Shown here: piece by piece, positions 59,986 to 64,000 of the stretch
Numbering within the stretch: position 1 is the first letter of the stretch
How the letters are laid out: the number at the start of each line of letters is the position of its first letter
NCBI RefSeq assembly: GCF_017352155.2
Contig: NZ_CP071462.1
Span: 1,674,001 to 1,738,000, forward strand
Length of the DNA stretch: 64,000 nt
Source: Haloterrigena alkaliphila
GTDB lineage: Archaea > Halobacteriota > Halobacteria > Halobacteriales > Natrialbaceae
Direction of reading: 5' to 3'
The notes under the pieces: generated by a model
What the model saw: the letters and a program-made list of their open reading frames with translations, nothing else
The model's database searches: none
What the model was told of the DNA's origin: nothing
Program-made: the position numbers and the translations under genes

Positions 59986-61206
59986 ATGGACCCGCTCGAG
60001 GGCGAAGCGTCGGCGGTATCGATCGAGTACGAGCCGGTCAGCGTCAAGGACGTCCTCGTCGAGATGAAGGACACGGCGGAGCTGCTCATCGGCCTCTCGT
60101 ACTCGGCGGTGCTCCACCGCAACGCCGACCTCGCGCGGGAAGTCCTCCGCCTCGAGGAGCGGATGAACGTCCTCGAACTGAGGGCGCGGATGAGCCTCAT
60201 GATGGCCGTCCGGAAGCCCTCGGACGCGGAGGAACTCGCCCCCGTCATGGGCATCGTCGCCGCCGCCGACGAGATCAGCGACGCCGCCGGCGACATCGCG
60301 AAGATCGTCCTCGAGGAGATGGGGCTGCCAGAGGCCATGCGCGCGGCCCTGCCGGAGGCCACCGAGTCCCTCGTCCGCGGCGTCGTCGATCCCGACTCCG
60401 AGTACGCCGACCGGACGCTGAAGGACATCGACCTCGAGTCCGAGACGGGCGTGCGCGTGATCGCGCTCCGCCGGGGCGACGACTGGCTGCTCAACCCCGG
60501 GCCGGAGACGACGGTCGCGAGCAACGACGTCGCGCTCCTCCGGGGGCCCGACACGGCGATCGGTGACGTCTGCGAGGTCCTGACGGGCGAGGTCTACGAG
60601 ACGCCGACCGTCGACGACCCCGGGATTCCGGACCTCGAGCGGGCGGTGGACACGATCATCCACATGAAGAACCTCTCGGAGTTGGCGGTCGACCTCGCCT
60701 ACAGCAGCGTGCTCTTCGACAGCGCCGAGCTGGCGGAGGAGGTCCGCAACCTCGAGGTCGAGGTCGACGCCATGCAGTCGCGCTTCGAGGCCTGGACGCT
60801 CCGGGCGGCCGCGGACGCCGAGGATCCGGTGGTGCTGCGCGGACTCATTCGGCTGGGGAGCAGCACGGAGGTCATCAGCGACGCGGCGATCGACATCAGC
60901 GAGGGCGTGCTGCGGGACATCGACGTCCACCCGGTCGTGCAGCTGGCGGTCCAGGAGAGCGACGAGATCATCACCCGCGTCGAGGTCGAACCGGGCAGCG
61001 AACTCGACGGGACGGCGGTGGCGGGCGGCGTTCCCGACGTCGAGTCGACGATGTCGGTGATCGCGATCCGCCGCCCCGACGAGGGGTGGCTGCTGGTCAC
61101 CGGCGCCGACGCCGAACTCCAGGGCGGCGACGTGCTAATCTCGAAGGGCACCCGGACGGCGGCGGCAGCGTTCGAAGAGCTGGCTCGGACCGGATCGTCG
61201 GAGTGA
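59986..61206 (+). CDS. PhoU/TrkA-C potassium regulatory protein
   Basis: The 406-residue cytoplasmic protein has two copies of a PhoU-like helical half (about 15-120 and 215-315), each followed by a TrkA-C (RCK_C) domain (about 135-200 and 325-395, VIALRRGDDWLLNPG and VIAIRRPDEGWLLV). In haloarchaea this gene usually stands next to two membrane TrkA-C genes. In this chromosome they are 32 kb away (25817-28367). It likely controls K+ uptake or efflux through the membrane partners. Confidence 0.85.
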   Translation: MDPLEGEASAVSIEYEPVSVKDVLVEMKDTAELLIGLSYSAVLHRNADLAREVLRLEERMNVLELRARMSLMMAVRKPSDAEELAPVMGIVAAADEISDAAGDIAKIVLEEMGLPEAMRAALPEATESLVRGVVDPDSEYADRTLKDIDLESETGVRVIALRRGDDWLLNPGPETTVASNDVALLRGPDTAIGDVCEVLTGEVYETPTVDDPGIPDLERAVDTIIHMKNLSELAVDLAYSSVLFDSAELAEEVRNLEVEVDAMQSRFEAWTLRAAADAEDPVVLRGLIRLGSSTEVISDAAIDISEGVLRDIDVHPVVQLAVQESDEIITRVEVEPGSELDGTAVAGGVPDVESTMSVIAIRRPDEGWLLVTGADAELQGGDVLISKGTRTAAAAFEELARTGSSE

Positions 61207-61240
61207 CGCCGCTGATGGGCAGTCTGTAGTCGTCGGCGTG

Positions 61241-61297
61241 TCCGTAGTCGGCGGCGCCGTCCGTAGTCGGCGGCGCCGTCCGCAGTCGGCGGCGCCG
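61241..61297. repeat. three tandem 19-bp repeats
   Basis: A unit TCCGTAGTCGGCGGCGCCG occurs three times in succession, the third with one T-to-C change. Each unit contains the palindrome GGCGCC. It fills the space between the PhoU/TrkA-C gene and the small membrane protein gene. Confidence 0.9.
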
Positions 61298-61303
61298 TCC
61301 CCG

Positions 61304-61444
61304 TCAGCCGACGTACTCGAGCAGGGCCGTCACGAGTTCGAGGTAGAGGACGGCGCCGAGGACGACGACGAGGAGGGCCAGGACGAACGGAAGGAACGGT
61401 TGTCCCTCTTTCCGGATCGGCATCGTTCGGAGGAACCCGATCAT
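61304..61444 (-). CDS. 46-aa single-helix membrane protein
   Basis: The peptide begins MIGFLRTMPIRKEGQPF, has one strong transmembrane helix (FVLALLVVVLGAVLYL) and ends TALLEYVG. The positive residues before the helix predict a cytoplasmic N-terminus. An upstream promoter is not obvious. The frame is open further upstream, but with low-complexity Pro/Arg repeats that do not look coding. No family is recognised with confidence. Confidence 0.5.
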   Translation of the reverse strand: MIGFLRTMPIRKEGQPFLPFVLALLVVVLGAVLYLELVTALLEYVG

Positions 61445-61827
61445 CGGCACCGACCCCTGTCGTGGAGCGCGTTCCGGCGGTGGCGGTCGCGGGGCGCGTT
61501 CCGGCGGTTGCGGTGCAGTCGGGTGTGGCGTTGCGAGTCGGGGACCATACTGGATTGCCCCACGGTCTCTCACTTGAAACTCAGTCAGACGCCCGACTGA
61601 CGGTCCGACGCGCGACGGACGCGAGACCGAGGGTCGTCTCATTCGCGGTCTCGAGGCCCGATCGGCGCGGCGTTCCTCAGCGCAGCGTCCCTCGAGGCCC
61701 GCTCGAGAACGATTTCTCGAGGATCGGGCTCGATCCGCTCGAGCGGTCACGTCCGTACGCTGCTCGAGCGGCCATGCCCATACAGGCCTCGAGCGCAAGG
61801 CCGCAGGCCCCGTCGGTCGGACGAACC
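61445..61827. other. intergenic region with an imperfect GC-rich tandem repeat
   Basis: No supported gene lies in these 383 bases. A unit like GCGCGTTCCGGCGGTGGCGGT recurs (about 61467-61520) as two imperfect copies. The remainder is Arg/Pro-coding in every frame and shows no start signals except those of the downstream dehydrogenase. Confidence 0.5.
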
Positions 61828-62919
61828 ATGAACGCAGACCTGAAGCCGCTCGCGGAGCAGGTGATCGTGATCACCGGCGCGTCGTCGGGGATCGGACTGA
61901 CGACCGCGCGGATGGCCGCCGACCGCGGCGCGCGCGTGGTGGTCGCCGCCCGGAGCGAGGGCGCCTTGCGGGAGCTGGTCGAAGAGATCGAGGCCGAGGG
62001 CGGCGAGGCGACCGCCGTCGCCGCGGACGTGAGCGACCGCGAGGACGTTCGGGAGATCCGACGGGTCGCCGAGGAAACCTACGGCGGCTTCGACACCTGG
62101 GTCAACGGCGCGGCGGTCCCCATCTACGGCGAACTCGAGGCCGTCCCGGTCGAGGAGATGCGCGAGCAGTTCGACGTCAACGTCTGGGGGCTGCTCTACG
62201 GCTCGCTCGAGGCCGCAGACTACTTCAAATCGCGGGATCGAGACGGTGCGATACTCAACATCGGGAGCATCGTCTCCGAGCGCGCGATCCCGCTACAGGG
62301 CAGCTACTCGGCCTCGAAACACGCCGTGAAGGGGTTCACCGAAGCCTTCCGGATGGAACTCGAGAAGGAGGGCGCGCCGGTCTCGGTGACGCTGATCAAA
62401 CCCAGCGCGATCGACACGCCGTACTCCGAACACGCGAAAAATCACATGGACGAAGGGGCGACGCTGCCGCCGCCGGTTTACGCGCCGGAGACGGTCGCCC
62501 GGGCGATCTGCCACGCCGCCGAGCACCCCCAGCACGAGGTGACCGTCGGCGCCGGCGGGAAGGGGATGACCGCCCTCGGCGAGTTCGCTTCGCGACTGAT
62601 GGATCGGGTCATGGAGGCCGTCTTCTACGACCAGCAGCGCACGGGCGACCCGCCGCGTTCCGACGCCGCTGCCCTCGAGGAACCCGTCGGTGACCTCGAG
62701 GCCCGCGGCGACTACGACGGCCACGTGTCGGAGACGAGCCTCTACACCAGTCTCCGACAGCGTCGGTCGCTTCCGGGATCGAACGCGATCGGGATCGGAC
62801 TCGTCGCGACGGCCGCCTACGCGACGTATCGACTGTTCCGGCGGGACGACGACTCGGGCGGCGAGGTCACGGAAACTGCGTCGGAACGCCGACGGCTCGA
62901 GGACCGCATCGAACTGTAG
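61828..62919 (+). CDS. short-chain dehydrogenase/reductase with a C-terminal membrane tail
   Basis: The 363-residue NAD(P)-dependent oxidoreductase has the cofactor motif TGASSGIGL near residue 16. The catalytic serine segment NIGSIVSE is near 150, and YSASK (Tyr and Lys) near 168. After the 260-residue catalytic domain comes an extension with a helix VATAAYATYRLFRR near 325-340 and a charged tail, so it may attach to the membrane. The substrate is unknown. ATG 61828 is chosen because the conserved fold begins there. The long upstream frame is low-complexity. Confidence 0.85.
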   Translation: MNADLKPLAEQVIVITGASSGIGLTTARMAADRGARVVVAARSEGALRELVEEIEAEGGEATAVAADVSDREDVREIRRVAEETYGGFDTWVNGAAVPIYGELEAVPVEEMREQFDVNVWGLLYGSLEAADYFKSRDRDGAILNIGSIVSERAIPLQGSYSASKHAVKGFTEAFRMELEKEGAPVSVTLIKPSAIDTPYSEHAKNHMDEGATLPPPVYAPETVARAICHAAEHPQHEVTVGAGGKGMTALGEFASRLMDRVMEAVFYDQQRTGDPPRSDAAALEEPVGDLEARGDYDGHVSETSLYTSLRQRRSLPGSNAIGIGLVATAAYATYRLFRRDDDSGGEVTETASERRRLEDRIEL

Positions 62920-62974
62920 CGTCGGCGGGTCGACGGCCGAGGGGATCGCCGCGAGTCCGCGGTGCCGTCGCGAC

Positions 62975-63343
62975 TCACGGCGATCCGATCGCGACGAGCG
63001 CCCACGCGAGACCGACCGCAGACAGGGAGAGCGCGAGGTTGCCCGCCGCGTTCGCGACGGCGAGGCGCCGGTCGCCGCGCTCGTACAACTGGACGGTCTC
63101 GACCGAGAACGACGAGAACGTCGTGAAGGCGCCGCAGATTCCGGTCCCGACCAGCCGAAGGGTCGACTCGCTCGCGCCCGCGAAGAGGGCGAGCGCGAAC
63201 CCGAAACTGCCGAGGACGTTGACCGCGAGCGTCGGCCACGGGAACCGCCGGCTGGCCAGGCGCAGCGACACCCAGTGGCGCAGGACGGCTCCGATCGCAG
63301 CGCCGACCCCCACGACGAGGGCGGGGTCGGCCGGCCCGTTCAC
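62975..63343 (-). CDS. crcB: fluoride channel CrcB (second subunit)
   Basis: This 122-residue Fluc-family channel protein has four hydrophobic helices. The pore-lining GSFGFALALFAG and GICGAFTTFSSFSVETVQL segments contain the conserved Phe and Thr/Ser residues. It starts with a GTG at 63343 that overlaps the stop of the preceding crcB by four bases. Haloarchaea often encode two non-identical subunits that form a heterodimer exporting fluoride. Confidence 0.9.
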   Translation of the reverse strand: MNGPADPALVVGVGAAIGAVLRHWVSLRLASRRFPWPTLAVNVLGSFGFALALFAGASESTLRLVGTGICGAFTTFSSFSVETVQLYERGDRRLAVANAAGNLALSLSAVGLAWALVAIGSP

Positions 63344-63753
63344 GCCGTCTCACCGCCCGTTCGGGACTCGAGGGCGTCGCCGAGTCGTCGCGCGACGGCC
63401 CGGCCGCCGAGGACGCCGGCGAAGCCGAGACCGTAGTTGCCGGCGACGATAGCGACGACTGCGACCAGGTCGGTCGCCATCGCGGTCTGGACGGCGAACG
63501 TGCTGTAGGTCGTCAGCGACGAGAGCAGTCCCGTCGAGAGGAGGAGCCGCGACTCCCGTCCCAGGCACCCCGCGTACTCGGCCTCGTAGACCACCACGCC
63601 GAGCGCGAAACTCCCGAGGACGTTGACGACCAGCACCGCCCCGACGTCCGACCCGAGCCCTATCGCGAGGTATCGGAGGTTCGCGCCGACGACGGCGCCG
63701 ACGGCGATCAGCGCGATGGTCTCGAGTCGAGCGAGCAGGGAGTCGGTCGTCAT
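63340..63753 (-). CDS. crcB: fluoride channel CrcB (first subunit)
   Basis: The 137-residue Fluc subunit has LNV-type VVNVLGSFALGVVVYE and STGLLSSLTTYSTFAVQTA, the equivalents of the pore motifs. ATG 63753 (MTTDSLLARLE) is preferred to the open frame running to 63993, whose N-terminal part is low-complexity. I saw no clear fluoride-riboswitch core upstream. It is coupled to the second crcB. Confidence 0.88.
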   Translation of the reverse strand: MTTDSLLARLETIALIAVGAVVGANLRYLAIGLGSDVGAVLVVNVLGSFALGVVVYEAEYAGCLGRESRLLLSTGLLSSLTTYSTFAVQTAMATDLVAVVAIVAGNYGLGFAGVLGGRAVARRLGDALESRTGGETA

Positions 63754-63968
63754 GGCTGTCTCCGGTCCGGTGCCCGTTCCCGCCGCGTCGGTTGTTCCCA
63801 CCGCCTTCTCGTCGGGCGCGTCGTCCGGATGGGTCGCGGTTCTCGTAGCGCCGCCATGAGAATTGCGGAACGCGGGCCCGAGCGGGTGTTCGGGATCGAA
63901 ACGCGTTCCGGAAGTAAACCGCCGGGTTCGATCGTCCGCTGCCGGCGGCGAAAGGAAAAGAGCCAAGG

Positions 63969-63983
63969 TTAGACTGCCTCTAA
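63969..63983. promoter_or_regulatory. TTAGA-N5-TCTAA palindrome, possible metal-repressor box
   Basis: TTAGA, CTGCC, TCTAA form a perfect 5-bp inverted repeat. It ends nine bases before an ATG (63992) at the window edge. It resembles DtxR-type (SirR/Idr) iron boxes of haloarchaea, TTAGG...CCTAA, but lacks the G/C of the consensus. Confidence 0.35.
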
Positions 63984-63991
63984 TCCGACCC

Positions 63992-64000
63992 ATGGCGACC
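63992..64000 (+). CDS. first codons of a gene cut by the right edge
   Basis: ATG GCG ACC at the end of the window could begin a plus-strand gene under the palindrome at 63969-63983. Only three codons are visible, so the call is speculative. Confidence 0.2.

Noticed and set aside
63754-63990. Fluoride riboswitch upstream of crcB
   Set aside because: I looked for the conserved fluoride-aptamer core and did not find it. Haloarchaeal crcB genes usually lack it.
1-64000. CRISPR arrays, integrases and insertion sequences
   Set aside because: No regularly spaced repeat array, no tyrosine or serine recombinase and no transposase signature was seen on either strand. The island at 48-54 kb therefore has no visible mobility gene.

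Overview
This is a chromosomal stretch from a haloarchaeon (class Halobacteria). The DNA is GC-rich, and the proteins are rich in Asp and Glu. Most promoters are a TATA-like box 25-32 bp upstream of a start codon (leaderless transcripts). RNA polymerase is split into H-B''-B'-A'-A''. Families restricted to haloarchaea recur (HVO_0476, HVO_A0114, DUF7310/7311, DUF7503/7504, DUF5781, HalX). A position in the Natrialbales (Natrinema/Haloterrigena-like) is an inference from gene content.

Region by region. (1) 0.6-10 kb, minus strand: the complete late arginine pathway with a LysW-type carrier, in two blocks, argG-argH and lysW-lysX-lysY-lysZ-lysJ-lysK-argF. The lysW-argF genes overlap by 1-4 bases except for a 48-base lysY-lysZ gap. 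Small palindromes are scattered here, two of them inside open reading frames, and the 3' end of argF is present twice. (2) 10-19.5 kb: a membrane-anchored HTH regulator, small membrane proteins, a 2H phosphoesterase, a TumE/HVO_A0114-type toxin-antitoxin pair with a palindromic operator, an XPD-like helicase, a cation diffusion facilitator, a phosphodiesterase, a MinD-like ATPase and a remnant of a TFB gene. (3) 19.5-25.6 kb, minus strand: a type IV pilus-like secretion module (TadC-like, TadA-like, pilin-like DUF7311, coiled-coil DUF7310) followed by a HerA-like ATPase. (4) 25.8-34.3 kb: two TrkA-C potassium regulators, a PGF-CTERM GLUG adhesin, an M29-like aminopeptidase, an HVO_0476 zinc protein and two PCMT-family genes. 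(5) 34.3-38.5 kb: repeat-rich DNA, a large Bat-type response regulator, a frame-disrupted PD-(D/E)XK nuclease and two identical tRNA-Asp genes in a duplicated segment. (6) 38.5-48 kb: rpoH-rpoB''-rpoB'-rpoA'-rpoA''-nusA-rpsL-rpsG. (7) 48-54 kb: an accessory island between rpsG and the EF-2 region. It holds two AT-richer paralogous CHAT (caspase-like) proteases, a HalX protein with a degenerate receiver, a 42-aa DUF7503 peptide and a DUF7504 protein. (8) 54-64 kb: DUF5781, EF-2, a LUD-domain protein, seryl-tRNA synthetase, a PhoU/TrkA-C protein, a short-chain dehydrogenase and a CrcB/CrcB fluoride channel pair.

The best candidate for an undescribed system is the island at 48.0-54.0 kb. It has two proteases with intact His/Cys dyads and a shared unknown N-terminal domain. 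They are packed around a tiny membrane-active-looking peptide, a receiver-like protein that has lost its acidic pocket, and a RecA/HTR-like signalling protein. A second theme is small-scale duplication of gene 3' ends (argF, pcm, the LUD gene) and of a tRNA gene.
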